Below are positions 36,341 to 45,889 of a stretch of DNA of 64,000 bases, in pieces; positions within the stretch are counted from its first letter, which is position 1, and each line of letters opens with the position of its first letter. The notes beneath the pieces were generated by a model. It was given only the letters and a program-made list of their open reading frames with translations, was not told the origin of the DNA and made no database searches. The stretch spans positions 1 to 64,000 of the forward strand of contig NZ_LGED01000212.1 of NCBI RefSeq assembly GCF_001280085.1, in the 5' to 3' direction. The stretch comes from Saccharothrix sp. NRRL B-16348. Lineage in GTDB: Bacteria > Actinomycetota > Actinomycetes > Mycobacteriales > Pseudonocardiaceae. The position numbers were made by a program, and so were the translations under genes.

Positions 36341-37716
36341 GGTCGGGGGTCGGCTGTGGTTGCGCAGCAGGCGATCGCTGCGCTCATGGCGTCGGCGCGG
36401 CCGCCGTGGCGCGCGGCGAGATAGTTCGTCCGGGCGGCGGTGAACCACTCGACCGCCCGGTCGGGATCACCCGTAGCTTGGGCGCAGTGGCCGAGGGCCG
36501 CCTGCACGTCGGCCACGTGGAGCGGGGATCCGGATCGGGTGGCGACCGGCAGCGCGTTGTTCAGCAGCGGTGCAGCCTCGGTGGGGCGGCCGACGCGTAT
36601 GAGTACGTCCGCGCGGGTCGTGTTCACCCTGGCGTGGCCGAGGTCGTCGCCGACGGCGAGCATGAGCGTGGCGGCGTGGCCGAGGTTGATCAGGGCTTCG
36701 TCGTGACGGTCCAGGTCGGTCAGCGCGGTGGCCAGGCTGTGGTGCCGCAGCGCGCGGCTGTGGTCGTCGTCGGCCTGCTCCAGCGAGCGGAACAGGTCTG
36801 CCAGTGCCTGTTCGGTGTGGCCGGCTGCCCGCTTCGCGTGGGCGCGTGCCGACAGGGCGGTGGAGAGCACCGTCGGGTCGGCCGCCGTCGTGGCGATCGT
36901 GACGGCTTCGTCGCACAACGGCAGCGCTGCCTGGTGTCTGCCCGTGTCGGTGAGGGAGATCGCCGCGCGGGCGAGGTGGTCGGCGCGGGTCAGCAGTCGT
37001 GCGCGGTGGGGCAGGGTCGGGGATCGCTGTGCTGCTGTCAGCCCGATCATCTGGGCCTCGACGGCGCCGCTGTGGTCGCCGGTCCAGCGGCTCAGCCGCC
37101 AGAGGGCCTGGGCCAGCCACCAGGTCAGGTCGTGGTCCAGCCTGAGCACCAGGGGCAGGAGAGCACGCAGGTGGCGCGCGTTGTCGGTGTACCACCGGGT
37201 GGCGTCGATGGTGGAGTCGAAGATGTGCGTGGCGGTGGATGTCGGGCACGTGGCCGGGCGGCGGTCGTGCGGATGGATCGCCTGGTCGGCTGCGAGTGCC
37301 CGTGTCAGGAACCAGTGGATGTGGCGCAGGAGCGGATCGAACAGATCGTCCGTCGGTCCGGGGTGTCGCGTCCGGCGGATGCGGTAGTCGGTTCCGCCGT
37401 CGGTGCGCGTGGCGCGGCCCGCCGCCGTCAGGCGCTCCAGCACGTCGTGGGCGTCGGCGAACGAGCCTCGGATGATCCAGGCGACCATTTCCACCGGCAC
37501 CGCGGCCACGGGTTCGGTCGGCACCGACAGCACTCGCACCAGCAGTTCGGCGCGGCAATCCGGCGCGGACCTGTCGTCGCGCGTCGTCACGTTCGTCGGA
37601 TGCCGTGGTGCGGTGGTCGCGACCGGGGCCGACGAGGTGGGGGCGATGGTGGGCACGACACCTCCGTGACCGGGCTTGGCGGGTAGTGAGGGGCCGCCTG
37701 GGATGGCATCCGACAC
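36289..37716 (-). CDS. TPR protein with N-terminal winged-helix-like region, 3' end altered by IS
   Basis: The protein has 475 residues. Residues about 55-115 (LLVRVLSVPTEPVAAVPVEMVAWI...AHDVLERLTAAGRATR) look like a winged helix. TPR-like helices follow from about 180 (GAVEAQMIGLTAAQRSP, GHTEQALADLFRSLEQAD). The last 15 or so residues (RQTADCRRVVRR) are encoded by the antisense of the IS5 remnant, so the native C-terminus has been replaced. The start codon (GTG 37716) has no clear ribosome site, and a later start is possible. The ligand is unknown. Confidence 0.7.
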   Translation of the reverse strand: MSDAIPGGPSLPAKPGHGGVVPTIAPTSSAPVATTAPRHPTNVTTRDDRSAPDCRAELLVRVLSVPTEPVAAVPVEMVAWIIRGSFADAHDVLERLTAAGRATRTDGGTDYRIRRTRHPGPTDDLFDPLLRHIHWFLTRALAADQAIHPHDRRPATCPTSTATHIFDSTIDATRWYTDNARHLRALLPLVLRLDHDLTWWLAQALWRLSRWTGDHSGAVEAQMIGLTAAQRSPTLPHRARLLTRADHLARAAISLTDTGRHQAALPLCDEAVTIATTAADPTVLSTALSARAHAKRAAGHTEQALADLFRSLEQADDDHSRALRHHSLATALTDLDRHDEALINLGHAATLMLAVGDDLGHARVNTTRADVLIRVGRPTEAAPLLNNALPVATRSGSPLHVADVQAALGHCAQATGDPDRAVEWFTAARTNYLAARHGGRADAMSAAIACCATTADPRPGSRDRQTADCRRVVRR

Positions 37717-37857
37717 CGGGGGCGTCGGGGCGTGACCATCGCTTCCGATCGAGCTGGGAGGCGGGAAGCGATCTGCGTGGGCAGGCCCGGTGTCGGATGC
37801 CGTTGATCCCCAGCCAACTCTTCGCAGGCCGGAAGGACCAGGTCATCCGGCGGCGAT

Positions 37858-37878
37858 GAAGCGGCAATTTTGCGGAGA
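37858..37878 (-). repeat. inverse copy of the 21-bp repeat
   Basis: Exact reverse complement of 30754-30774. It lies about 140 bp upstream of the TPR gene start at 37716, much as the first copy lies about 125 bp upstream of the HTH-TPR gene start, although in the opposite orientation relative to the gene. Confidence 0.6.
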
Positions 37879-38044
37879 ACGACGTCCGCGGGCCGACTGC
37901 ACCGCAAGAAGGTGACCGCCAAGGAGTTCGAGACGTTCGCCGATGCGGTCTTGCGGGACAAGCCGATGCCCAGTGCAGGCAAGGCACCGCATGACCGGTA
38001 TGCCGTCCGTACCGGGGTGGTGGGGCTAGCTGTTCCGTGGTGAG

Positions 38045-38242
38045 GTGGACCTCACCGAGAAGATCAAGGGCACCCGGTAGGCCGCACTGCTGGCCGTGGT
38101 GTCCTGGGTGCAGAACCTCAAGCCCGCCAAGGTGGCCGGTGACCGGGGCTTGCAGGACCGTGCCCTAGCCGCCGTGTTCCCCGCCAGGGAAAGCCTGAAC
38201 ACCGCACAGACCGCCCTGAACCTGCTGCTGGAAGGGGCCTGA
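38045..38242 (+). pseudogene. small phage-type gene interrupted by TAG
   Basis: From GTG 38045 the frame reads VDLTEKIKGTR, then TAG (38078-38080), then AALLAVVSWVQNLKPAKVAG through ARESLNTAQTALNLLLEGA to TGA. The text is continuous across the stop, so a sense codon has mutated. It lies 1 bp before the next small gene. Function is unknown. The sequence before it, 37879-38044, also holds protein-like pieces (VTAKEFETFADAVLRDKP) without an intact gene. Confidence 0.5.
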
Positions 38243-38243
38243 C

Positions 38244-38405
38244 ATGGGGCCGGATGACTGGCTGAGGGAAATCCGGGAGATCTTCAACCAGCACTCCCAG
38301 GGCAACCCGGTGGACCTGGACCGGTTGGCCCAGGTCTGGGAAGACCTGGACACCTGGTTGGTCCGGGGAGGCTTCCCGCCCGCCCCTTGGTGGCACCGGA
38401 CCTGA
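38244..38405 (+). CDS. small acidic phage-type protein
   Basis: The protein has 53 residues (MGPDDWLREIREIFNQHSQG...LVRGGFPPAPWWHRT), starting at ATG 38244 with GGAAGGGG about 7 bases upstream. It is mostly helical and acidic. Its position next to a broken small gene and ahead of the HNH gene fits an early phage protein. No function can be assigned. Confidence 0.55.
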   Translation: MGPDDWLREIREIFNQHSQGNPVDLDRLAQVWEDLDTWLVRGGFPPAPWWHRT

Positions 38406-38474
38406 CCGCACCCCTACCGACTGCCCCCGGCATCCCGATGCCGGGGGCAGTCCCGTGCACGGAGGTCGAGGCCG

Positions 38475-38879
38475 TTGCCCTCCCGTGCCTCCCGCCCCTG
38501 CACCCGCCCCGGTTGCCCGAACCGCACCGGCACCGGGGGCATGTGCCCCGACTGCCGCAGCCGTACCCGCCGTGCCCACGGCACGAGCGCCCAGCGCGGC
38601 TACACCGCTGGTCACCGGTCCCGCTTCCGTCCGGGAGTGCTCTCCCGCCCCGGTGACCGGGTGTGCCGCTGCGACCTCACCGCCTGCCCCGACCATCCGG
38701 GTGTCAGCTGTAGCTCACCGTCCACTGTGGCCGACCACTGGCCGCAGACACGGCGCGAACTGGTAGCCGCTGGGCTTGACCCTGACCACCCGGACCGGGG
38801 CAGAGGGCTGTGTTTGCCGTGCCATGCCCGGATCACTGCGAGGGACCACCGCACCCGAGGAGGCGGGAACAGCGCGTGA
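38475..38879 (+). CDS. HNH-type endonuclease of the phage packaging module
   Basis: The protein has 134 residues. The N-terminus has Cys pairs (CTRPGCPNRTGTGGMCPDC), a zinc-binding feature. The C-terminus reads ADHWPQTRRELVAAG, then GRGLCLPCHARITARDH, the HNH layout with DH, then CLPCH. Phages commonly place an HNH nuclease before the terminase genes, where it assists DNA packaging. TTG 38475 is supported by GGAGG 9 bases before it. The frame is intact. Confidence 0.75.
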   Translation: MPSRASRPCTRPGCPNRTGTGGMCPDCRSRTRRAHGTSAQRGYTAGHRSRFRPGVLSRPGDRVCRCDLTACPDHPGVSCSSPSTVADHWPQTRRELVAAGLDPDHPDRGRGLCLPCHARITARDHRTRGGGNSA

Positions 38880-38946
38880 GCCGCCCGCCCCACGCGCCGA
38901 GCAAGGCCGGTTGCGGCTCCGGCCGCGCCACCCCAGGGGGTGACCC

Positions 38947-39246
38947 TTGAGCCACGCGGAAGGGCACAAGCCACTGAGGCCCGATTCCGTCCCGCCAGGT
39001 TTCCGGCAACGCCGAACCCACGTCCGCAGACCGGTGCCCGAGGACAGCGAAACCGGGCGCGAACTGGCCGCCGTCCTCGACCGCCTGGCGCTCGCGGCCG
39101 ACCAGGTCCACGCCTGGGTAGACGAGCACGACTCCCTTGTGCGCCATGCCTACGAGCTGGGAGCGACGCAACACGAGATCGCCCCGCACGCGCAGGTCGC
39201 GCAGTCCACGGTGAGCCGGATGCTCGCCCGCGACACCACGGCCTGA
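38947..39246 (+). CDS. small HTH protein
   Basis: The protein has 99 residues. The C-terminal half is a simple helix-turn-helix (LVRHAYELGATQHEIAPHAQ, then VAQSTVSRMLARD). The N-terminus is basic and unstructured, with a helix (ELAAVLDRLALAADQVHAW) in between. TTG 38947 follows an AGGGGG run. It may be a phage repressor or structural-gene regulator. Confidence 0.6.
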   Translation: MSHAEGHKPLRPDSVPPGFRQRRTHVRRPVPEDSETGRELAAVLDRLALAADQVHAWVDEHDSLVRHAYELGATQHEIAPHAQVAQSTVSRMLARDTTA

Positions 39247-39389
39247 ACCCGTCCGCCCGGTGATGCAGCCCGCATCACCCATGCACCAAGCATCGCGACC
39301 ACCGGAGGTGCGCCGTACCCATCGTTGTCGACGGGATCACCCCGTCCGAGAAGATCCGCGCCGAACTCGCGGCCGAGGGGAAACCGGTT

Positions 39390-40019
39390 TTGCTCGGCTT
39401 CAGCCGGGGCAAGGACAGCCTTGCCGCGTGGCTGGCGATGCGGGAAGCCGGAATCGAGGTGGTGCCCTACCACCTGTACCTCGTGCCGGGCCTGCGGTTC
39501 ATCGAGGACTCGTTGAAGTTCTACGAGGACTTCTTCGGCACGCCCATCCTGAACCTGCCGCACCCAACACTGTTCCGCTGGCTCAACACGCTGATGTTCC
39601 AGCCCCCGGAGCGCGCGGCGGTCATCGAGGCCGCACAGCTCCCCGAACCCACGTATGAGGAGCTGGCCGACCTGATCCGCGCGGACGTCGACCTGCCCGC
39701 GGCCTGGAACGCCGACGGCGTCCGCGCGGCCGACTCGCCGAACCGGAGGATGGCGATGGTCACCCACGGGCCGAAACGCGAGCACCTGCGCAAAGTGTCG
39801 ATCGTGTGGGACTGGCGCATCGCCGACGTGCGCGAAGCCCTCGCCCGCCACAACGGCCCGCTGCCCCCGGAATACGAGTGGTTCGGCCGCAGCTTCGACG
39901 GGCTGGACTTCCGGTTCCTCGACCCGATCCGGCGCCACGCCCCGGACGACTACGCCCGGATCTTGCAGTGGTTCCCGCTCGCCGACCTGGAGGTGTTCCG
40001 CCGTGACCTCGCCCGCTGA
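39390..40019 (+). CDS. phage PAPS-reductase/ATP-pyrophosphatase-like protein
   Basis: The PP-loop is in LLGFSRGKDSLAAW, and VVPYHLYLVPGLRFIEDSLK follows. Members bind ATP and activate sulfur or tRNA substrates; phage copies are often linked with DNA modification or defence evasion. Family-like sequence continues upstream in the same frame (PIVVDGITPSEKIRAELAAE) to about 39312 without a normal start codon. The true start may therefore be mutated; TTG 39390 is only the first usable one. The 3' end overlaps the next gene. Confidence 0.65.
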   Translation: MLGFSRGKDSLAAWLAMREAGIEVVPYHLYLVPGLRFIEDSLKFYEDFFGTPILNLPHPTLFRWLNTLMFQPPERAAVIEAAQLPEPTYEELADLIRADVDLPAAWNADGVRAADSPNRRMAMVTHGPKREHLRKVSIVWDWRIADVREALARHNGPLPPEYEWFGRSFDGLDFRFLDPIRRHAPDDYARILQWFPLADLEVFRRDLAR

Positions 40020-40416
40020 CCCCAACGCCGACCTCCTGGCCCAACTCCAGGCCACCGCCGCCATCGGCGGGCCGACCTCCGACGCCGACCTGCTGGCCCA
40101 GCTCAACGCCGACCCCGAACCCGACCCGCTGGCCGATGTCGAGTACACCGGCGACCTGGCCACCGACTCGACCGCGGAACTCGACGCCCTTGCCCGCGGC
40201 TTCCGCGAGCGCACCGCGCGGGAGGACGAGCGGTTCCGCCTCGCCACGGACTCGGAGTTCTGGTTCGTCCTGTGCTTCAAGTCCCGCGAGGAGAAGGACG
40301 CCTTCCTGCGCGCCGCGCGGCTGTTCCACCTCGGGGACAAGTACCTCGACGGCCGCGCCGCCGCGTCGGCGCTGGGCGTCGACCTGCCCGAACCCGACAC
40401 CGGAGAGGAGGAGTAA
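40003..40416 (+). CDS. phage hypothetical protein
   Basis: The protein has 137 residues from GTG 40003, overlapping the previous gene by 17 bp. It is acidic, with two similar N-terminal pieces (ADLLAQLQATAAIGGPTSDA and ADLLAQLNADPEPD). A conserved-looking core follows (FRLATDSEFWFVLCFKSREE and LRAARLFHLGDKYLDGRAAA). Position between the PP-loop gene and terminase is typical of actinophages. Function is unknown. Confidence 0.65.
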   Translation: MTSPADPNADLLAQLQATAAIGGPTSDADLLAQLNADPEPDPLADVEYTGDLATDSTAELDALARGFRERTAREDERFRLATDSEFWFVLCFKSREEKDAFLRAARLFHLGDKYLDGRAAASALGVDLPEPDTGEEE

Positions 40417-40422
40417 ACGATC

Positions 40423-40518
40423 ATGCGAGGCCGACTCGGTCGCCTCGTCGCGGGCGCCCGCCGTGCACTGTCCCGTCGCGCAGCTAGCCCGTCCCGAGGC
40501 CGCAGCTCTGGCAGCTGA
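40423..40518 (+). CDS. 31-residue basic peptide gene
   Basis: ATG 40423 lies 9 bases after a strong GGAGAGGAGGAG ribosome site that overlaps the previous stop. The product (MRGRLGRLVAGARRALSRRA...) is Arg-rich. Small basic peptides occur at this place in related phage modules, but the function is unknown. Confidence 0.5.
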   Translation: MRGRLGRLVAGARRALSRRAASPSRGRSSGS

Positions 40519-40585
40519 TGATCAGGCGGGAATGTACAGATCCGTTTGGTGATCGACACCAACCAAGCTCTCTCCAACCAGAGGT

Positions 40586-40628
40586 TGTAAGGTTGATAAT
40601 GTCTCACAGCGGGACGTTTTCATGAGAC
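40586..40628. repeat. TGTAAGG element with GTCTCA/TGAGAC inverted repeat
   Basis: TGTAAGGTTGATAATGTCTCAC resembles parts of the Tn7-like ends (TGTAAGATTGATC at 12054, TCTCAC sites). GTCTCA (40601-40606) is mirrored by TGAGAC (40623-40628). No partner end was found near it. Confidence 0.35.
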
Positions 40629-40641
40629 ACCGTGCCGCGAG

Positions 40642-40675
40642 GTTGGGTGACGCACCTCCCGGTGCGCCACCCAAC
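40642..40675. terminator. strong hairpin, possible terminator
   Basis: GTTGGGTG and CACCCAAC with inner CGCACC/GGTGCG arms enclose a TCCC loop, with one internal mismatch. No U-run follows, which is common for actinobacterial terminators. It lies between the 31-residue peptide gene and terminase small. Confidence 0.45.
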
Positions 40676-41213
40676 AGATCACCTGATCAGGTCGCTGATC
40701 TCACCAATCAACGCGACGACCTGCACCAGGGCACTGAGAAGGAGAACGGCCTGGTCAGAGCGGTAACTCTGGCCAGGCCGCCTTTCCTCGTCACGCTCGG
40801 GATCGTCATCCTCCGCATGATCGTTTCCTACCAACTCGCACCTCCCATGTGATCACCTCATGATGAGGTGAGCCAGCTTGCCCGGCTCACGTGACGCCGG
40901 TAAGCCCGCGAAGGCGCTGTTGATCCTATAGATCTTCTTTCAGTCGGCCCACAGCATGTGGTGCCGCACTCCTGAGAACCTAACCAGTCGTGCGATTTAC
41001 GTGAAGTGGGTTGACCCGGAATCTTCAGGCAGCAGCAGGGATGAGCGCTGCCGAGGCACCTACCTTCGCTGGTAGCCCTCAGTGACGTGCCTCGGTGACC
41101 ACCAGGCACGGGGGCATGCAGTCCGCTACAACTGGCTACGCAGGCCGTGGTTTCTGTGTTCGTGAGTCGATCTCGCCTGATGGCCTTCGACTCGACGGAC
41201 GGAGGTAGTCACG

Positions 41214-41675
41214 ATGGGCAAGCGAGGCCCGGCTTCGAAGCCCACTCAGCTCCGCATCCTGCACGGCGACCGCACCGACCGGATCAATGACCGCGAGCCC
41301 GCTCCTCCTGAACAGGAGATCATCTGTCCGGACTGGGCGTCGGACGGTGCACGGGAGATCTGGGGTCGACTGGCTCCAAGCCTGGAGCAGCGCAGGGTGT
41401 TGACCGCGTGGGATGTGGACGCTTTTCTCGTGCTGTGTGAGGCGTTGAACCGTTACCGCAACGCCACCGCGCTGGTGAACGGCTCGGCGCTGTTGGTGCA
41501 GGGCGGATCGGGCCTGATGAAGAACCCGGCGTTGCAGGTGCAGGCCGAGGCGGAGCGCACGTTTCTGACCTACGCCGCCCGCTTCGGGCTGACGCCGTCG
41601 GATCGCCAGTCCATCAAGGTGGAGGTGGGCGGCGACCAGGACCACAAGGGCGGACCGGGCCGCCTCCTCAGCTAA
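41214..41675 (+). CDS. phage terminase small subunit (P27 family)
   Basis: The protein has 153 residues, beginning MGKRGPASKPTQLRILHGD, the hallmark N-terminus of P27-type small terminases. WDVDAFLVLCEALNRY follows in the core. ATG 41214 is preceded by GGAGG. It recognises phage DNA and recruits the large subunit. The frame is intact and lies about 95 bp before the large-subunit gene. Confidence 0.88.
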   Translation: MGKRGPASKPTQLRILHGDRTDRINDREPAPPEQEIICPDWASDGAREIWGRLAPSLEQRRVLTAWDVDAFLVLCEALNRYRNATALVNGSALLVQGGSGLMKNPALQVQAEAERTFLTYAARFGLTPSDRQSIKVEVGGDQDHKGGPGRLLS

Positions 41676-41769
41676 GCCCCGCGCCAACCCGAAGCGCACC
41701 ACGACCAGCTCGCGCACCGGCACCGCTACGCCCCGAACAACCACCACGACACCCCATCGCGGGGCGCGG

Positions 41770-43415
41770 TTGCCGGTGTGCGGGCGCACCTTCGACGGCC
41801 ACACCTGCCGCAAGCGCGGCGAACACCTCTGCAAGCCCCGCGCCGACCACGCCCAGGCGTTCGCCCAGGAGATCTGCGTCCACACCAAGGACCGGTGGGC
41901 ACGGCGGCCGTTCATCCTCGCCGACTGGCAGCGCGACGACATCGTCCGCCCGCTGTTCGGCGAGGTCCGCTGGGACGACGAGGCCGAGTGCTACGTCCGC
42001 CGGTTCCGCATCGCGTGGATCGAACTGGCCCGCAAGAACGGCAAGTCCGAACTGCTGGCGTTCGTCGCCCTGTACCTCCTGGTCGGGGACGGCGTGGAGT
42101 CGGCCGAGGTCTACGGCTGTGCCCGCGACACCGACCAGGCCAAGCTGGTGTTCAACGTCGCCGCCCGCATGGTCCGGCTCTCGCCGGTGCTGTCGAAGCG
42201 GCTGCGGGTCATCGAGCACTCGGCGCGCATCGTGGACGAGAAGACCAACTCCGTCTACGCCGTCGTCCCGGCCGACGCGCTGGGCGGCCTAGGTAGCAAC
42301 CCGAGTTGCGTCATCTTCGACGAGGTCCTGACCCAGCCCAACGGCGACTTCTGGAACGCCATGCGCACCGGCATGGGCACGCGGCTTGAGCCGTTGCTGA
42401 TCGCGGCCACGACCGCGGGCAACGACCCCGCCTCCTTCGCCAAGGGCGAGCACGACGAGTTCGCCAAGATCGCCGAGAACCCCGCGCGGGCGCCGCACCG
42501 GTTCGTCTACCTGCGCAACACCCCGCCGACGCCGACCCGTGGGACGAGGCGAACTGGTACCACGCCAACCCCGCCCTCGGGGACTTCCTGTCGCTGGCCG
42601 CGCTACGGGAAGAAGCCCTCGAAGCCCGCAACGACCCGCTCAAGGAGAACGCGTTCCGGCAGTTCCGGTTGAACCAGTGGGTCAACCAGGCGTCGCGGTG
42701 GATGCCGATGCATCTGTACGCGGCGTGCACCGGCAGCACCCGCGACGAGCCCGATGCTCTGCGCCGGGAGCTGGCCCGCCGCCCCGCGTGGGGCGGACTG
42801 GACCTGGCCTCGAAGCTCGACCTGACCGCCTGGTGCCTGGTGGTGCCGAACGGCGTCGACGGTCACCCGTCAGTGCTGTGGCGGTTCTGGCTGCCCGAAG
42901 CCGGGGTGATTTTCCTGGACGAGCGCACCGAGGGCCGCGTCTCCCAGTGGGCCGCGGCGGGCTGGATCACCGTCACCGACGGCGAAGTCATCGACTACGA
43001 GAAGGTGGAAGCCGACATCATCGCCGACACCGGCCTGCTGCGCGTCGCGGACATCTCCTACGACGAGTGGTCCGGCGAACCCGTCCGCCAACGCCTGGAG
43101 AAGAAGACCGGTGTGCCGATGTTCCCGGTCGCCCAGACCTACAAGGGCATGACGGCGGGCATGACCGAACTCATGGCCCTGGCCAAATCACGCGGCTGGT
43201 CCCACCACGGCAACCCCGTCGCCGAATGGTGCTTCGACTCCGTCGAAGTCCGCCACCCACCCGGTGAACCAGACCTCATCCGCCCCGACAAGCCCGAGCG
43301 CGGCAAGACCGGCAAGCGCATCGACGCCGTACCCACAGCCGCGGTGGCGGTCGGCGGCTGGAAGCTGCGTGGCGCAAGGAGAACCAAGTCCTCACGGATG
43401 ACGGTCCTCGGATGA
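41770..43415 (+). pseudogene. phage terminase large subunit, frameshifted
   Basis: The first part (to about 42520) has WIELARKNGKSELLAFVALY, the Walker A-like region, then SCVIFDEVLTQPNG, the Walker B-like acidic pair, and LLIAATTAGND. After one missing base near 42520 the frame continues ADPWDEANWYHANPALGDFL through GGLDLASKLDLTAWCLVVPN, with the nuclease Asp, to DISYDEWSGEPVRQRLE. Together they form a nearly complete HK97-type terminase motor/nuclease. The C-terminal residues after VAVGGWKLRGA look altered. If the shift is real it cannot package DNA. Confidence 0.82.
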
Positions 43416-43439
43416 ACATGCGGCGATTCGTACCGCAAA

Positions 43440-44249
43440 TCAGGATGCCGGCACGACCACCGCGTCGATCAATCCCAGATGGATATCACACTTCGACGCA
43501 TCAACTTCCAGCCTAACGCGAAGGGCTCCGGCGATATTCGCATCAATGGATTTGACCTGACCGACTTTGACTGTCGCCCCACCCTTGGCGACGCCGTCCG
43601 CCGTTACCTGGAAGTTCGCTTCGACCTCCGGCGCGGAGTCATCGCTCACCCCGACCTGCATCCTCAATGATGCATACTTTCGATCGACCTGCAAATCGAC
43701 CCACTTCGGAGAACAGCCCAGTCGTTTGACCACAACGGCGTTGTCGTAGTCCGCTGCATTCACCCTGATAGATCCGCTTTCGAACACGTCCCTTTGGCCC
43801 CCGGCGATCGGAACCGACCAAACGGAAACCGGATCAAGGGGGCCGCCTGTGCTCGACACGACCGTGGGCTGCACCGGAGGAGTCGTAGAGTCTTTCTCCT
43901 GGTCCAACGCCTTCGACTCGACGCTCGCCCCTCCGGTCGTCGGTCCGATCAGATCTGATGATGCGCCGCCGGTCCTCCCCGCGATAAGACTCCGATCGAC
44001 GACTACCGTGAGTGTAGCCACGCCGACGACTATGAGCACAAGCGCAGCCGAAGTACGTAACTTGGGCAGTTTGCCCGCCACCCGTAAAAACAGCAGTAAA
44101 CCAGTCAGAACGAAAAACGCACCCGCGACTGCCGCAAAGAACGGCTTAGGACTCTCGACCCATACGACGACCGCCGATATATCCGCAATGATGGCGATGA
44201 CACTCAGGATCTTGGAACCGCTCTGCGGGCCAGCGGGGTTGTCGGTCAT
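43440..44249 (-). CDS. membrane protein with NPCBM-like outer domain (inserted gene)
   Basis: The protein has 269 residues. ATG 44249 follows GGAAGG. Three membrane helices (ILSVIAIIADISAVVVWV, FFAAVAGAFFVLTGLLLFL, SAALVLIVVGVATLTVVV) are followed by a Thr/Pro linker. A C-terminal beta-sandwich (CSPKWVDLQVDRKYASLRMQ, FQVTADGVAKGGATVKVGQV, GALRVRLEV) resembles NPCBM/NEW2 carbohydrate-binding-like domains. It lies on the opposite strand between phage terminase and portal, in DNA visibly lower in GC. It is therefore likely a moron or later insertion. Function is unknown. Confidence 0.72.
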   Translation of the reverse strand: MTDNPAGPQSGSKILSVIAIIADISAVVVWVESPKPFFAAVAGAFFVLTGLLLFLRVAGKLPKLRTSAALVLIVVGVATLTVVVDRSLIAGRTGGASSDLIGPTTGGASVESKALDQEKDSTTPPVQPTVVSSTGGPLDPVSVWSVPIAGGQRDVFESGSIRVNAADYDNAVVVKRLGCSPKWVDLQVDRKYASLRMQVGVSDDSAPEVEANFQVTADGVAKGGATVKVGQVKSIDANIAGALRVRLEVDASKCDIHLGLIDAVVVPAS

Positions 44250-44392
44250 CGCACGCCTTCCACTTGAGCATCTGATGGAATTAACTTCGTGTACTTCCCA
44301 GGTGCGAGAGTCTGCCATACCGACCGCTACCAGGTCTTTGCGTCTCATGGCTGATGCCCGGTCGGCCGAGTGGTCGGTGGTGATGGACTGAC

Positions 44393-45889
44393 TTGATCTC
44401 CACGAAGTTCGACTTGACCCCCACCCAGTGGATCGCGCGATTGGCGCGGCTGCACAACGCGTAGCTCCCGGAGCTGGAGTTGCTGGACGCCTACTACGAG
44501 GGAGAACAGCCGCTGTCGTACATGCACCCGGAGCTGATCCGCCGCCTGGACGGCCGCGTGCGCCAGGTGGTGATCAACTGGCCTCAGCTCGTGGTCGACG
44601 CGCTGGACGAGCGCCTGGACCTGACCGGGTTCCGGCTGGGCGGGCAGCGGGCCGCCGATCGCGAGCTGTGGCAGATCTGGCAGGCCAACCGGCTGGACCT
44701 GCACGCCGAACAGGCCCACGTCGACGCCCTGGCCCTCGGGCGCGCGTTCGCCATCGTCGGCACCAACGAGGACGACGCCGCCGCCCCGCTGGTCACGGTG
44801 GAGTCCCCGCTGGACGTCCACGTCGACCTCGACCCGCGGACCCGCCGCGTCCGGGCCGCGCTCAAACGCCAGTTCAGCGACGACGCCGAGGACGGCAACA
44901 CGGAGGCGTGGGCGACGCTGTACCTGCCCAACGAGACCATCTGGTACACCTCCGAGAACGGCGGCGGGACCTGGGTCGAGGACCAGCGCGACGACCACGG
45001 CCTGGGCCGCGTCCCGGTGGTGCCGATCGTCAACCGGCCCCGCACGCGCCGCCGCCGCACCGCCCCGCCCCGGCTCGGGCGCTCGGAGCTGGCCGCCGTG
45101 CTGCCGCTGTCGGACGCCGCGTCGAAGATCGCCACGGACATGACGGTGTCGGCGGAGTATCACGCGATGCCGCGCCGCTACGCGCTGGGCTTCGACAAGG
45201 AGGACTTCGTCGACGCCCAGGGCCGTCCGCTGTCGCCGTGGGAGGCAGTGGCCGGTGTCCTGTGGGCCTCGCCCAAGAGCCCGAAGGAGGACGGGGTCAG
45301 CGTCGGTCAGTTCCCCGAAGCCGACCTGTCGAACTTCCACTCCACCCTCAACGCCCTGGCCCGGCTGGTCGCCAGCCTCACCGGCCTGCCGCCGCACTTC
45401 CTCGGCTACGCCACCGAGAACCCCGCCTCAGCGGACGGCATCCGCAGTTCGGAGTCCCGGCACATCAAGCGCGCCGAACGCCGTCAACGCTCGTTCGGTG
45501 ACGGCCGGGAAGAGGTCATGCGCACGGTCCTGCTGGTGCGCGACGGGCGGGTGCCGGACGAAGCGCTGCGTATGGAAGTGCAGTGGGTCGACGCGGCCAC
45601 CCCGACCTTCGCCGCCCAGGCCGATGGCGTGGTGAAGCTGTTCAGCGCGGACCGGTTGCTGCCGCGTCGCGCGTCGCGCGCTGGGCTACTCCGATGCCCA
45701 GATCCGGGAAATGGAAGCCGAGGACGCCGAGGCGTACAGCCGGGCCATCGGCGACCAGGCGGGCGAGTTCGGCCCCAAGCCGCTGCCCGCGGCCCGCGAC
45801 CCGGCCGACGACGACCTGGAGTTCGAGCGCGTGCCCGCGCGCCGTGCACCGGTCCGGCTCGACCCGGCGGTGGGCGTGCCGCCGCAAGA
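44393..45889 (+). pseudogene. phage portal protein, nonsense and frameshift mutated
   Basis: From TTG 44393 the frame reads KFDLTPTQWIARLARLHNA, then TAG (44462-44464), then LPELELLDAYYEGEQPLSYM. SPP1/gp6-type portals normally have Gln at the stop. The body includes DALDERLDLTGFRLGG, LPLSDAASKIATDMTVSAEY and LTGLPPHFLGYATENPASAD. Near 45655 the frame shifts and continues LGYSDAQIREMEAEDAEAYS. The portal ring forms the DNA entry vertex, which this copy could not build intact. Confidence 0.8.

Larger units (their letters stand above)
40519..41213. other. about 700 bp without a supported gene
   Basis: It holds a transposon-end-like motif (40586), a strong hairpin (40642-40675) and short frames with no family content. 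A minus-strand frame around 40820-40710 (MRRMTIPSVTRKGGLARV...) is too short and weak to call. Confidence 0.45.
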
